Shown here one piece after another: positions 26,350-35,387 of a stretch of 64,000 nucleotides of DNA. Location: NCBI RefSeq assembly GCF_017875645.1, contig NZ_JAGGMR010000001.1, positions 6,882,001 to 6,946,000 of the forward strand. The letters run 5' to 3'. A program made the translations under genes and the position numbers. Origin of the DNA: Nocardia goodfellowii. GTDB lineage: Bacteria; Actinomycetota; Actinomycetes; Mycobacteriales; Mycobacteriaceae. Numbering within the stretch: position 1 is the stretch's first letter; each line of letters opens with the position of its first letter. The notes under the pieces were generated by a model. That model saw nothing but the letters and a program-made list of their open reading frames with translations. It made no database searches and was not told the origin of the DNA.

Positions 26350-27705
26350 TCAGGCCGGCGGGATGTTGCGATTGAAGCGGAAGAGGTTGTCCGGGTCGTA
26401 CTTCCGCTTCAATTCGGCCAGCCGCACGTAGGTTTCCGGCGCGTACCCGGCGCGGGTCTGAGCTTCGCCGGCGGCCGCGGCGGCTCCGTAGAGGAAATTG
26501 AGGCTGTGCCCGATCGTCCACGGCGCCAACGCCGTACGGATCGCGGCGAGGCTCTCCGGCGACGCGGTGCCGTCGCTCATAGCGATCGCCCGCACCACGT
26601 AGGCAGCCTCGCGGTGGTCCACCACGGCGCCGTTGGGGCTGGGTTTGCCGAGGGCGCCACCCAGGTGCCGGATATCCAGCACCGCCCGCACCGGGCCGGT
26701 CGGCCCGGCCACGGAGAGCAGCGCGGACAACGTGTCGTCCGTCAATTTACCGAGCATCGCGTTGGTGGCCGCGTAGCCGTGCGGGTGATCCGGATCGCTG
26801 TGGATGGTGTGCGATTCGGTGTACGGCAGCTCGCGCAGGTCGTCCCGCAAGCGCTCACCTACCGCGCGGAGCGGGGCGGCCAACCGCTCGCCGTCTTCGC
26901 GGGAACCGCTGTACGCCAAGCGGATCGAGGCCACGAACCGGCCCCGCATCGGTTCCGGCACCTGCGGGACATCGGGTAGGGCGAGCATCGCGATGGTCGA
27001 GGTCAGCTCCTCGGGCACCGACGCCGTCCACTCCCGCCATGCCCGCAGCGCGGGTTCCACCAGGGGTGTGTCGAACATCAGTTGGCCGCCGTAGACCGTG
27101 GTGACCGGCACCAGGTCCAATTCCAGCGCCGTCACCACACCGAAATTGCCGCCGCTGCCCAGGACCGCGCCGAAGAGTTCGTCACCGGGTGTCAGCGTGC
27201 GCATGCGGCCGTCCGCGGTGACCAGTTCGATGCGCCGGACGTGGTCGGCGGCGTAGCCGAATTCCCTTGCCAGCAAACCGATCCCGCCACCAAGGCTGTA
27301 GCCGACGATGCCGACCGTCGGCGAGGACCCGTTCAACGGCGCGAACCCGTGTTCGGCGGCGGCGCGGATCAGTGCACCGGCCCGCACTCCCGCGGCGACG
27401 CGCGCGGTTCCGGCCTTGGGATCGATGCGGATCTCGGTCATCCGGCGGGTGCTGATCAGCACGCCGCCGCCGTCGGCCGGCACGGACAGCCCGTGCCCCG
27501 TGGCCTGCACCGCGACCGGAAGTCCGTGCCGCGCGGCGTATTCCACCGCGGCCCGGACATCCTCGGCGTGCCGGGCGGCGACCACGACGGCGGGCCGATG
27601 CGTGTAGGCGGTCTGAAAACCGGCGATCTCCTCGTCGTACCCGGCTTCGCCGAGGCGGAAGACCACACCGGCATCGGAGTCGATGAACTTCTTCGCGTTT
27701 CCCAT
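26350..27705 (-). CDS. FAD-linked oxidase, berberine-bridge-enzyme type
   Basis: 451 residues. The PCMH FAD-binding domain shows QATGHGLS, where the histidine is the usual covalent FAD attachment site, and GGGIGLLAREFG. The C-terminal BBE motif YDPDNLFRFNRNI is present. Such enzymes oxidise sugars, alkaloids or polyketides. No second attachment cysteine is evident, so the flavin is probably mono-covalent. ATG at 27705 has GGAGGAGG upstream. It is divergent from a LysR gene, which is the expected regulator. Confidence 0.85.
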   Translation of the reverse strand: MGNAKKFIDSDAGVVFRLGEAGYDEEIAGFQTAYTHRPAVVVAARHAEDVRAAVEYAARHGLPVAVQATGHGLSVPADGGGVLISTRRMTEIRIDPKAGTARVAAGVRAGALIRAAAEHGFAPLNGSSPTVGIVGYSLGGGIGLLAREFGYAADHVRRIELVTADGRMRTLTPGDELFGAVLGSGGNFGVVTALELDLVPVTTVYGGQLMFDTPLVEPALRAWREWTASVPEELTSTIAMLALPDVPQVPEPMRGRFVASIRLAYSGSREDGERLAAPLRAVGERLRDDLRELPYTESHTIHSDPDHPHGYAATNAMLGKLTDDTLSALLSVAGPTGPVRAVLDIRHLGGALGKPSPNGAVVDHREAAYVVRAIAMSDGTASPESLAAIRTALAPWTIGHSLNFLYGAAAAAGEAQTRAGYAPETYVRLAELKRKYDPDNLFRFNRNIPPA

Positions 27706-27776
27706 GCCTTCGACCCTCCTCCGCCACGAGCGAGAAGTACAACAGATAGTTATTATCAGAACTAGAATCATCAGTT

Positions 27777-28670
27777 ATGGAACTGCGTCAGCTCCGCTAC
27801 TTCGTCACGGTCGTGGAAGAAGCCAACTTCACCCGTGCCGCCGCGCGCCTGCACCTCGCCCAGCCGGGCCTCAGTGCGCAGATCCGGCAGCTGGAGCGCG
27901 AGCTGGGACAGCCGCTGCTGGAGCGCGGAGCCCGGTCGGTGACCCTCACGCCCGTCGGCGCGGCGGTGCTACCGCACGCCCGCGCCGCCCTGGCGGCGGT
28001 CGAACAGGTCACCCAGACCGTCGACGAATTCACCGGCCTGCTGCGCGGACAGGTCCGCCTCGGCTTCGTCTCCGGCATCGCGGGCGAGGATTTCGACCTC
28101 GCCGCCGTCCTCGCGGAATTCCACTCGGACCACCCGCAGGTCGGCATCAGTCTGAGCGAGCACACCTCCGAGGAAATGCTGGAAGCACTGCGGCACGGCG
28201 ATCTGGATATCGCGCTGGTCGGGCTGACAGGCGCGGATATCGACGCGACCCTGGGTGTCGATATCGTGCTGGACACCGCCGTCGTCGCCGCGGTGCCCGC
28301 GGCCGACGAGCCCGCCCGCACCCGAATCCCGCTGGCCGAGTTGGCCGGACGGCGACTCATCTGCCTACCGCGCGGCACCGGCCTGCGTGGCGTCCTGGAG
28401 CGCGCCTGCGCCGCGGCCGGACTCACACCCGAGATCGCCTTCGAGGCCGCCAACCCGGGCGTCCTGCTGCAACTCGCCGCGCACGGCCTCGGCACCGCGG
28501 TGGTCCCCGAACTCTCCGCGGCGGAAGCGGCCGAATTCGGTGTCCGGACAATGGAAATCACCGATCCGCGGCTGCGCGGTCAACTCGCGCTGGTCTGGCG
28601 ACGCGACCGCCCCGGCAATCCGGCGACGAAAGTCCTGCTGGGGCAACTACGCATCGCGCTGGGCCGATAA
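27777..28670 (+). CDS. LysR-family regulator
   Basis: 297 residues. The start MELRQLRYFVTVVEEANFTRAAARLHLAQPGLSAQIRQLE is a textbook LysR winged helix, followed by the effector-binding domain. It is divergent from the FAD-linked oxidase across 71 bp containing GATA-N5-TATC (27745-27757) and further AT-rich motifs, the likely operator. It ends at a strong hairpin before the convergent ABC-transporter operon. Control of the oxidase is inferred from arrangement only. Confidence 0.88.
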   Translation: MELRQLRYFVTVVEEANFTRAAARLHLAQPGLSAQIRQLERELGQPLLERGARSVTLTPVGAAVLPHARAALAAVEQVTQTVDEFTGLLRGQVRLGFVSGIAGEDFDLAAVLAEFHSDHPQVGISLSEHTSEEMLEALRHGDLDIALVGLTGADIDATLGVDIVLDTAVVAAVPAADEPARTRIPLAELAGRRLICLPRGTGLRGVLERACAAAGLTPEIAFEAANPGVLLQLAAHGLGTAVVPELSAAEAAEFGVRTMEITDPRLRGQLALVWRRDRPGNPATKVLLGQLRIALGR

Positions 28671-28674
28671 ACGA

Positions 28675-28708
28675 GTTGTGGACCGGCCCCAGGGGACCGG
28701 TCCACAAC
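28675..28708. terminator. bidirectional terminator
   Basis: Arms GTTGTGGACCGG and CCGGTCCACAAC, extended by CCCC/GGGG with a single bulged base, between the convergent lysR and ABC-transporter genes. Confidence 0.85.
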
Positions 28709-28726
28709 TGCCTACTCGAGTGGCGA

Positions 28727-29491
28727 CTACAGCAGCCGCGACAGGAACGACTTCGTGCGCTCATGTTTCGGGTCCGCCAGCAGCTCGCGCGGCACACCGG
28801 ATTCGACGACCACGCCCGCGTCCATGAACACCAGCTGATCGGCGACCTCCCGAGCGAAGCCCATCTCGTGGGTCACCACGACCATGGTCATGCCGTCGGC
28901 GGCGAGTTCCCGCATCACCTGCAGCACCTCACCCACGAGCTCCGGATCCAGCGCCGAGGTCGGCTCGTCGAACAGCATCAACTTCGGATCCATGGCCAGC
29001 GCCCGCGCGATGGCCACCCGCTGCTGCTGACCGCCGGAGAGCTGGGCCGGATAGGCATTCGCCTTGTCCGCCATGCCGACTCGGTCCAGCAGCTCCTTCG
29101 CCTTGGCGACCGCGTCGGCCTTCTTCAGTTTCTTCACCTGGGTCGGCGCTTCGATGATGTTCTCCAGCGCGGTGCGGTGCGGGAACAAATTGAAGTGCTG
29201 GAACACCATGCCGATATCGCGGCGCTGCTTGGCGGCCTCGCGCGGATGCAACTCGTAGAGCTTGTCGCCCTTCTGGCGATAACCGACGAGGTCGCCGTCG
29301 ACGTAGAGCCGCCCGGCGTTCACCTGCTCCAGATGATTGATGCACCGCAGGAAGGTGGACTTGCCCGAACCCGAGGGCCCGATCAGGCACAGCACCTCGC
29401 CCCGGCCGACTTCCAGCGAGATGCCCTTGAGCACCTGCAGCGCGCCGAAGTTCTTGCAGACACGGTCGGCGACGATCATGGGTTGGCTCAT
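28727..29491 (-). CDS. polar amino-acid ABC transporter, ATP-binding subunit
   Basis: 254 residues of the GlnQ/HisP family. Walker A GPSGSGKS, the signature [15 protein letters not shown] and Walker [15 protein letters not shown] are all present. It energises uptake by the permease encoded immediately upstream, whose stop its start overlaps by 4 bases. The order on the minus strand is binding protein, permease, ATPase. A glutamine/glutamate or other polar amino acid is the likely substrate class; the exact one is not determinable. Confidence 0.93.
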   Translation of the reverse strand: MSQPMIVADRVCKNFGALQVLKGISLEVGRGEVLCLIGPSGSGKSTFLRCINHLEQVNAGRLYVDGDLVGYRQKGDKLYELHPREAAKQRRDIGMVFQHFNLFPHRTALENIIEAPTQVKKLKKADAVAKAKELLDRVGMADKANAYPAQLSGGQQQRVAIARALAMDPKLMLFDEPTSALDPELVGEVLQVMRELAADGMTMVVVTHEMGFAREVADQLVFMDAGVVVESGVPRELLADPKHERTKSFLSRLL

Positions 29492-30444
29492 TTCGCCTTC
29501 ACCACCCCGCCCTGGGCGTCGGCCAGCTCCTGCAACTGCTTCGCGGTCAACTGCCGGGAGATCCCGCGCGAGTAGTACCGCTCCAGATAGAACTGCCCGA
29601 CCATCAGCACGCTGGTGATCGCCAGGTACCAGGCCGCGGTCACCAGCAGCAGCGGTACCGGCTGGGCGTTCACGCTGGAGATGTCGCGAGCCCGGCCGTA
29701 GAGGTCGGTGGTCAGCGGCAGCGCGGTGACCAGCGAGGTGGTCTTGAGCATGCCGATGAGCTCGTTGCCGGTGGGGGGAATGATGACGCGCATCGCCTGC
29801 GGCAGCACGGTGCGCCGCATGGTCTGGGTCCAGGACATGCCGAGCGCCACGGAGGCCTCGCGCTGCCCTTCACCGACCGAATTGATTCCGGCACGGACGA
29901 TTTCGGCCATGTACGCGGCCTCGTTCAGGCCCAGGCCGATGACCGCGAAAAGGAACGCGGCCTGCAACTCCTGCACATTGAAGTCGACGAACGACGGACC
30001 GAACGGCACACCGAGGACGAGGTGCTTGTACAGCGAGGGGAACAGGCCCCAGAACACCAGCTGCACGTACACCGGGGTGCCGCGGAAAATCCAGAGATAG
30101 ACCCAGGACACCGAACGGAGCACCGGATTCGGCGACAGCCGCATCACGGCGAGCACGATGCCCAAAATGATGGCCAGCGCCATCGCCAGCACAGTCAGTT
30201 CGAGGGTGACCAGCGCGCCGTTGAGGATGCGCTTATCGAAGAGGTACTTCCCGAAGGTCGCCCACTTGTATTCCTCTTTGGTGGCGGCGCCGTAGAGGAA
30301 GAGTCCGAGCAGAACGAGAATGAAGGCCGCGGCGATCCAACGGCCCGGCCGGCGCAGCGGAACCGCTTTGATCGGTTCCGGCTCGGCTAGGCCCCCACCG
30401 TGCCCGGGATCGCCGGGCGCGGTGTCGGTTTTCGGGTCGGACAT
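29488..30444 (-). CDS. polar amino-acid ABC transporter, permease subunit
   Basis: 318 residues with a hydrophilic N-terminal tail and five to six transmembrane helices of the HisM type. The EAA loop that contacts the ATPase is [20 protein letters not shown]. It begins 3 bp after the binding-protein stop and overlaps the ATPase gene. A single permease gene suggests a homodimeric channel. The long N-terminus (about 30 residues before helix one) is common in actinobacterial members. Confidence 0.92.
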   Translation of the reverse strand: MSDPKTDTAPGDPGHGGGLAEPEPIKAVPLRRPGRWIAAAFILVLLGLFLYGAATKEEYKWATFGKYLFDKRILNGALVTLELTVLAMALAIILGIVLAVMRLSPNPVLRSVSWVYLWIFRGTPVYVQLVFWGLFPSLYKHLVLGVPFGPSFVDFNVQELQAAFLFAVIGLGLNEAAYMAEIVRAGINSVGEGQREASVALGMSWTQTMRRTVLPQAMRVIIPPTGNELIGMLKTTSLVTALPLTTDLYGRARDISSVNAQPVPLLLVTAAWYLAITSVLMVGQFYLERYYSRGISRQLTAKQLQELADAQGGVVKAK

Positions 30445-30447
30445 GGA

Positions 30448-31347
30448 TCAGCTCACGGCTCCGTTGATACCGGCCTTGGTGATCGCGCCTTCCTGGACGC
30501 CCCAGTTCTCGCAGATCTTCTGGTACTGGCCGTTATCGATCAGGTGCTGCAGCGCCTTCTGCAGGACGCCCGCCAGGGGCGAGCCCTTGGCCACAGCCCA
30601 GCCGTAGGGCTGCGACTCGAAGACCGGGCCGGCTTGCTCGATCTTGCCTTCGCTCTGCTTGATCGCGTACGCGGTGACGGGCGAGTCGGCGGACATGCCG
30701 TCGACCTGGCCGAGGATCAGCGCGTTGGTCGCGGCGCTCTGTTCGTCGAAGGCCTTGATGTCGATCGGGGCCTTGCCCTCGGCGACGCACTTGGCGCTCT
30801 TGGCGGGCACTTCCTCGGTGTGCTCATACGTGGTGGCCTGCACCGCGACACGCTTGCCGCAAGCATTGTCCGGGTCGATCGCCTTACCCTTCTGCTGCGC
30901 CCACTGGACACCGGCAATGAAGTAGTTGGTGAAGTCGACCTGCTGCTCACGTTCCTTCGTATCGCTGATCGAGGACATCCCGAGGTCGTAGGTACCGGCC
31001 TGGGTTGCGGGGATGATCTTGTCGAAGGCGGACTCGACATAGTCGGCCTTCACACCCAGCACGGAAGCGATGGCGTCCATCAGGTCGACGTCGAAACCGA
31101 CGATCTTGTCGCCGTCCTTCCACTCGTTGGGCGGGTAGGGAATGTTCACTCCGACTACGAGCTTGCCGGAGGACTTGATCTTGTCGGGGAGCGTCGACGC
31201 GATCGAGTCGACCTTCTCCACCTTTTCCTTCGAGACCGCGGCTCCGGTCTCTTCGGTATTGGAACAACCCGTCAGGATCAGTGCGCCACCGGTGAGTACG
31301 CACATCACCTCCAACGCGCGCCTGCCAAGCACGGTACGAACAGACAC
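30448..31347 (-). CDS. polar amino-acid ABC transporter, substrate-binding lipoprotein
   Basis: 299 residues. GTG at 31347 is chosen because GGAGGG lies six bases upstream; an ATG 15 nt earlier has no such site. The signal MSVRTVLGRRALEV is followed by a hydrophobic run and the lipobox LTGC. The mature part is an SBP_bac_3 fold with KLVVGVNIPYPPNEW and GFDVDLMDAIASVLG. It captures the substrate at the outer membrane face and is the first gene of the three-gene operon. A paired Cys in DNACGKR and AKCVAEG may form a disulphide. Confidence 0.9.
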   Translation of the reverse strand: MSVRTVLGRRALEVMCVLTGGALILTGCSNTEETGAAVSKEKVEKVDSIASTLPDKIKSSGKLVVGVNIPYPPNEWKDGDKIVGFDVDLMDAIASVLGVKADYVESAFDKIIPATQAGTYDLGMSSISDTKEREQQVDFTNYFIAGVQWAQQKGKAIDPDNACGKRVAVQATTYEHTEEVPAKSAKCVAEGKAPIDIKAFDEQSAATNALILGQVDGMSADSPVTAYAIKQSEGKIEQAGPVFESQPYGWAVAKGSPLAGVLQKALQHLIDNGQYQKICENWGVQEGAITKAGINGAVS

Positions 31348-31487
31348 AGCAGCCCTCCACATTTCGGATACGTGAAACCCGGGTTTTACCACCCGTTTGG
31401 CAATCTAAGCGACCGAGACGCTTCGTGCTGGCAAGAAACGGAAGATTAACTCCGTCCTGTGCAGAACACTCCTACCCAGGCAAACGA

Positions 31488-32573
31488 CTACCGGCGGTGG
31501 ACCCTAGCACATATCTGTTCGGTGAATTCGCTGGTGGAGGCGATGCCGCCGAGGTCGGCGGTGGCGATCCCGGCCTCGAAGGCCGCGGCCACGGCATGCT
31601 CGATCCGCTCGCCCGCGTGGACCAGCGCGGCGTCGCCGTCGCGGGTACCCAGCCAGTTCAGCAACATCGCAGCAGACAGCTGGAGTGCGACCGGGTTGGC
31701 CCGGTTGTGCCCGGCCAGGCTCGGCGCGGCACCGTGCACCGCCTGCGCCATGGCCCGCGTCGCGGAGCAATTGAGCGAGGCGGCCATGCCGAGCGAGCCG
31801 CTGAGCTCGCCCGCGAGATCGGAAAGGATGTCGCCGAAGAGGTTTTCGGTGACCACGACGTCGAAGTCACCGGCGGCGCGGACCAGATGCGCGGCCATGG
31901 CGTCGACGTGCTCGTCGCCCACCTGCACGCCGGGATAGGAGTGCGCAATCTCATAGCAGACGTCGCGGAACAGACCCATGGTCATCGGCAGCACGTTGGC
32001 CTTGTGCACGATGGTGACTTTCTTGCGACGCGCCGAGGCGAGCCGGAAAGCTTCGTGTGCGATCAGCTCGCAAGCCCGTCTGGTGACGACGCCGATGGCC
32101 ATGGCGATGTCCGGGGTCGGCCGGAATTCTCCGGATCCGGCGAACATATTGCGGTCGGCGTAAAAGCCCTCGCTGTTCTCCCGGACGATCACGAGGTCGA
32201 TGTCGGGAGCGGTCGCGCGAACACCCCGGAAGGCTCGCGCCGGGCGGATATTGGCGTAGAGGCCGAAGTGCTTGCGGATGGCGCCGCCCGGAGCGACCTC
32301 GCGCCGATGTTCGGCGGCGTAGGCGGCGTTGTCGTGCGGGCCGAGAATCCAGGCGTCCAGATCTTCGAGAGCCTGCAAGGTCCGCTCGGGCAGCGGGGCC
32401 CCGAATTCCTCGATGGCGCGATGACCCATCAGCAGCGGCACCCAGTCGACGGGCGACGCGGCGGCGGCCGCGAGGGCCTCGTCCACTACCCGCCGGGTGG
32501 CCCGCACGACCTCGGGTCCGATGCCGTCACCCTCGATCAGGCCTAGTCGTAGCCGTTCCTTCGCTCTGCTCAC
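31488..32573 (-). CDS. isocitrate/isopropylmalate dehydrogenase-family enzyme
   Basis: 361 residues of the beta-decarboxylating dehydrogenase family. It has GDGIGPEV at the N-terminus, the substrate-loop RENSEGFY near 150, and the metal-binding segment ENLFGDILSDLAGELSGSLG. The residues differ from true LeuB (RELTGG) and from isocitrate dehydrogenase, and resemble tartrate/homoisocitrate-type members. GTG at 32573 is supported by GGAGGATAAGG upstream. It is a single gene between the transporter operon and thioredoxin. The substrate is a 2-hydroxy dicarboxylate by family rule; which one is unknown. Confidence 0.8.
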   Translation of the reverse strand: MSRAKERLRLGLIEGDGIGPEVVRATRRVVDEALAAAAASPVDWVPLLMGHRAIEEFGAPLPERTLQALEDLDAWILGPHDNAAYAAEHRREVAPGGAIRKHFGLYANIRPARAFRGVRATAPDIDLVIVRENSEGFYADRNMFAGSGEFRPTPDIAMAIGVVTRRACELIAHEAFRLASARRKKVTIVHKANVLPMTMGLFRDVCYEIAHSYPGVQVGDEHVDAMAAHLVRAAGDFDVVVTENLFGDILSDLAGELSGSLGMAASLNCSATRAMAQAVHGAAPSLAGHNRANPVALQLSAAMLLNWLGTRDGDAALVHAGERIEHAVAAAFEAGIATADLGGIASTSEFTEQICARVHRR

Positions 32574-32765
32574 GGCCTTATCCTCCCGCTCACCGCGCCC
32601 TCGGCGGTCCAGCGGGCCCCGGACACGCCGGTCGAGGTTGCGTCGCCGCCGGACTGGGTAATCGGCGCGGGAGATGGAACGCGTGGGCAGCCGTCCACCG
32701 TTGGCAGGGAAGATAGTGCTCGAGCCGGGCGTTATAGCTGGCGACAAACTAGACGAGAGGACGTC

Positions 32766-33137
32766 ATGGCCACCCAGACACTCACGCAGAAGAACTTCGA
32801 CGAGGTAGTCACCGGAAACGACGTGGTACTCGTCGACTTCTGGGCAGACTGGTGCGGACCGTGCAAGCAGTTCGCGCCGACCTTCGAGGCTTCCTCGGAG
32901 AAGTACCCCGACGTCGTCCACGGCAAGGTGGACACCGAGGCCGAGCAGACGCTGGCCGCGGCCGCGAACATCCGCTCGATCCCGACCATCATGGCGTTCC
33001 GCGAGGGCGTGCTGGTCTTCGCGCAGCCGGGCGCGCTGCCGCCGGCGGCGCTGGAGGATCTCGTCACGCAGGTCAAGGGCCTGGACATGGACGAGGTACG
33101 CAAGCAGCTGGCCGAGCAGCAGGCGACAGCCGAGTAG
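32766..33137 (+). CDS. thioredoxin
   Basis: 123 residues with the redox motif WCGPC at 29-33 and the cis-proline in RSIPTIMAF. It reduces protein disulphides using thioredoxin reductase. The C-terminal extension of about 15 residues (LDMDEVRKQLAEQQ) is a helix beyond the usual 105-110 residue fold, common in actinobacterial thioredoxins. It is transcribed alone and ends at a strong terminator. Confidence 0.93.
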   Translation: MATQTLTQKNFDEVVTGNDVVLVDFWADWCGPCKQFAPTFEASSEKYPDVVHGKVDTEAEQTLAAAANIRSIPTIMAFREGVLVFAQPGALPPAALEDLVTQVKGLDMDEVRKQLAEQQATAE

Positions 33138-33146
33138 GACCCCGGC

Positions 33147-33182
33147 AACGGGCCGTGCACCGATCCCGGTGCACGGCCCGTT
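33147..33182. terminator. bidirectional terminator after the thioredoxin gene
   Basis: A perfect 15-bp stem AACGGGCCGTGCACC with its complement and a six-base loop, between convergent genes. Confidence 0.9.
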
Positions 33183-33195
33183 GTGCTGTGCGGGG

Positions 33196-33630
33196 TTACG
33201 CGCCGAGGCGGTTGACGCCGGAAATCATTGCGCGCGCGGTGGATTCGGCGCTGTCGCCGGCGAGGGCCGCTCCCCAGCCGCGTCGCCCGTTGAACTCGCA
33301 CTGCACGAAGGTGGCGGTGCCGAGCTCGGTGCGGCGCTGATGGAATTGCAGGATCTCCACCGGGTAGCCCTCGTCGTAGAGCGCTGAGGTGAGCGCCGCC
33401 ACGGGGCTGCCGATGGCCGCGACGGACCGCAGGTGATCGGCGAATTCCAGGGTCGCGGTGAAGGCGGCCATCCGGCCGCCGGACGCGGCCCAGTCGCTGA
33501 TCCGGATCGGGCCGTCCTGCCCGCAGTACCGGTCGTAAAACTGTTCCGGTGTCATGCCGGCGCTTTCGGCCCGCAAGCCCTTGGGCGCGGCGGCGATGAA
33601 CATGTGTGTATCAAAAGTCAGTGTGGTCAT
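33196..33630 (-). CDS. stand-alone LeuA-type allosteric (dimer) domain protein
   Basis: 144 residues. The C-terminal two thirds resemble the leucine-binding regulatory domain of 2-isopropylmalate synthase: SPVAALTSALYDEGYPVEILQF, then FVQCEFNGRRGWGAALAGDS and the end AMISGVNRL. There is no catalytic TIM barrel. It may sense leucine or bind LeuA as a partner. Upstream is a short peptide gene with consecutive Leu and Val codons and a possible attenuator, so expression may respond to branched-chain amino acids. The domain assignment is by pattern and moderately sure; the role is unknown. Confidence 0.65.
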   Translation of the reverse strand: MTTLTFDTHMFIAAAPKGLRAESAGMTPEQFYDRYCGQDGPIRISDWAASGGRMAAFTATLEFADHLRSVAAIGSPVAALTSALYDEGYPVEILQFHQRRTELGTATFVQCEFNGRRGWGAALAGDSAESTARAMISGVNRLGA

Positions 33631-33714
33631 TGAGATTCAGGTCTTCCCGAAGAATGTCGGTGGAGGGGACCAGCTTCAACAATCAACAGCCCGCAGCGAG
33701 GGGGCCGGTCCGAA
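33631..33714 (-). promoter_or_regulatory. putative attenuator upstream of the LeuA-domain gene
   Basis: On the minus strand, CCCGC-CGTA-GCGGG at the end of the leader-peptide gene can form a hairpin, or can pair with the downstream CCCCTCGCTGCGGG. A second hairpin, GGACCGGC with GCTGGTCC (one G-U pair), follows. Mutually exclusive pairings are what attenuation needs. There is no strong U-tract, so the effect may be on translation. Confidence 0.4.
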
Positions 33715-33765
33715 TCAGACCCCGCTACGGCGGGTTACTACGAGAAGTCGCGCTTGCGCCACCAT
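33715..33765 (-). CDS. putative leader peptide with Leu-Leu-Val-Val codons
   Basis: Sixteen residues: MVAQARLLVVTRRSGV. Consecutive CTT CTC GTA GTA codons are rare in this GC-rich genome and resemble actinobacterial ilv/leu leader peptides. It lies 84 bp upstream of the LeuA-domain gene. The start could be further upstream because the frame is open to 33924, and no clear ribosome-binding site precedes the ATG. Confidence 0.5.
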   Translation of the reverse strand: MVAQARLLVVTRRSGV

Positions 33766-33856
33766 CGCGGTGAGCGGGAGCACAGCACTGAGGGCGTCGC
33801 GGGTCGCGACGGTCAGCACGATGCTGTGGCGGCAGGCGGGATTCGGCACGCGATCG

Positions 33857-33885
33857 ACAATAGGCACAACGTCGCGCAATAGCAA
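33857..33885 (-). promoter_or_regulatory. putative promoter of the leader/LeuA-domain unit
   Basis: On the minus strand TTGCTA (33880-33885) and TATTGT (33857-33862) are 17 bp apart, a reasonable -35/-10 pair about 90 bp before the leader peptide. Confidence 0.4.
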
Positions 33886-34030
33886 CCATATCGGGCAATG
33901 ATTTTCGCTACTCGCGAGTATCATCCGCGCAGCTCACAGCCAGGGCGGCAAGATCAGCGCGCGCTCGGTACGTTGGGCCCCATGGGTCTGATCGCCATGA
34001 CCAGGCAACCCGAATAGCTGGACCAGCCGC

Positions 34031-35323
34031 TCAGGAAGACAAGGCGGGTGTGCGAGCCGGTGCCGCGGCGGCGGATTCGGTGGCGGCGCGATGCAGGCCG
34101 CGGTGGTCGTAGCCGAAGGTCGCCGCCGCACCGAGGACCAGGCCGATCGCGAGGCCGAGCAGCGTCATCCAGATGCCTTGGGACAGACCGGCTTCGGCGC
34201 GGCCGTCGAAGAGCAGGATGGCACGCACGGCGAGATAGATCTGGTGCATGGGTTCGAAACGGGCCAGCGCCGCGATATAGCTCGGGACAGCTTCCAGGGG
34301 AACCGTGGCGGCCGAGGACGGCAACCCGAGGACCACGAACAGAACCAGGTTGATCATCAGACCCGCGGTGCCGAAGGTCGCCAGGACCGCTAGCGCCGTG
34401 CATCCGACGGCGATGATGGCGAGTGTGCCGTAGAGCCAGAGCAGCAGCGGACTGGACAGCGGCACGTCCAAAAGCTTTGCGGTGCCGAGGAATACGGCGG
34501 ACAGCACGGGCGCCGCGGCGCCGATGACGCCCCATTTGAGCAACAGGGTGCGCAAGCGGCTGATGCCGGTGGCGGGCGGATGAACGAACCAGGGCCCGTA
34601 TTCGGTGGGCATGAAACCGAGGGCCGAGTCGATCAGGGTGTGGATGATCATGGCGCCGGTGAACCCGGCGAGCAGCAGGATCAACGTATAGAAGAACGCG
34701 ACCAGGCCCTGTCCCGCGCCATCGGGCATGGGCCGAAACGGGACGTCGACGATATGCACGGGCTCGGCGATGGCGAGGCGCGCGGCACCGCTGATCTGCG
34801 CCGATCCCTGCGGCCCGACCGTGGTGTGCACGCGTTCCGCGAGATTTTCGCCGACGGTCTGCTGTACCTGCGCCAGGGCGCGGTCGGCGATGCGCGACAT
34901 GATGCCGGCGGTGTACGGACCGATGCGCGGGTTGCTCTGCACCGTGATGACCGGGCGTTCCACCTCACCGGGCACCACCGCCGCGGCGCCGAGGATGGCC
35001 AGCCGCTTGGTGAAGTCGGACGGGATGATGATCGCGCCGTAGACCTGGCCGTTCTCCAATTGCGCTCGGGCACTGGCGATTCCGACCACACGCAGATCGA
35101 CCTTGTCGGCCGGGATGCCCGCGATCAGACCTTCGGTGATCTGGGCGCCGATATTGGCCGGTGCGCCGTCGATCGTGTCGCCCAGGTCTTGATTGACCAG
35201 GGCGACCGGGAAGTCGTGCAGATTCTTCTCGGTATTGCTGGCATAGCCGAGGTACATGGTGCCGAGCAGTGCCGCGAACACCGTCAGCAGCGCGACCGGA
35301 GCGGTGAAGGTGCGAACCGTCAT
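34031..35323 (-). CDS. YhgE/Pip-like (DUF3533-type) membrane protein
   Basis: 430 residues. One N-terminal transmembrane helix, a large extracytoplasmic domain (about 30-210) with FPVALVNQDLGDTIDG, and about five C-terminal helices: the ABC-2-like layout of the YhgE/Pip and SNG1-type families. Members are linked to phage infection, ESX-like secretion or drug resistance. The soluble domain contains YGAIIIPSDFTKRL, typical of the family. It is divergent from a TetR gene and has two operator-like palindromes in front of its start, so it is probably the regulated efflux-like target. Confidence 0.75.
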   Translation of the reverse strand: MTVRTFTAPVALLTVFAALLGTMYLGYASNTEKNLHDFPVALVNQDLGDTIDGAPANIGAQITEGLIAGIPADKVDLRVVGIASARAQLENGQVYGAIIIPSDFTKRLAILGAAAVVPGEVERPVITVQSNPRIGPYTAGIMSRIADRALAQVQQTVGENLAERVHTTVGPQGSAQISGAARLAIAEPVHIVDVPFRPMPDGAGQGLVAFFYTLILLLAGFTGAMIIHTLIDSALGFMPTEYGPWFVHPPATGISRLRTLLLKWGVIGAAAPVLSAVFLGTAKLLDVPLSSPLLLWLYGTLAIIAVGCTALAVLATFGTAGLMINLVLFVVLGLPSSAATVPLEAVPSYIAALARFEPMHQIYLAVRAILLFDGRAEAGLSQGIWMTLLGLAIGLVLGAAATFGYDHRGLHRAATESAAAAPARTPALSS

Positions 35324-35331
35324 GTGTTGAA

Positions 35332-35366
35332 TGTAGGCAGCGCCTACAAAGTAGTCAACGCCTACA
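35332..35366. promoter_or_regulatory. tandem TetR operators
   Basis: The first site is the perfect TGTAGGC-AGC-GCCTACA (35332-35348). The second, 35350-35366, is AGTAGTC-AAC-GCCTACA, the same 7-3-7 layout with two mismatches. They are two turns apart, 9 bp before the membrane-protein start and 22 bp before the TetR start. Confidence 0.7.
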
Positions 35367-35387
35367 TTTTGTTATCCTGCACTCATC

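Noticed and set aside
27683..29575. A 630-codon plus frame spanning lysR and the ABC ATPase
   Set aside because: It overlaps two well-supported genes in other frames and has an arginine/proline-rich shadow composition.
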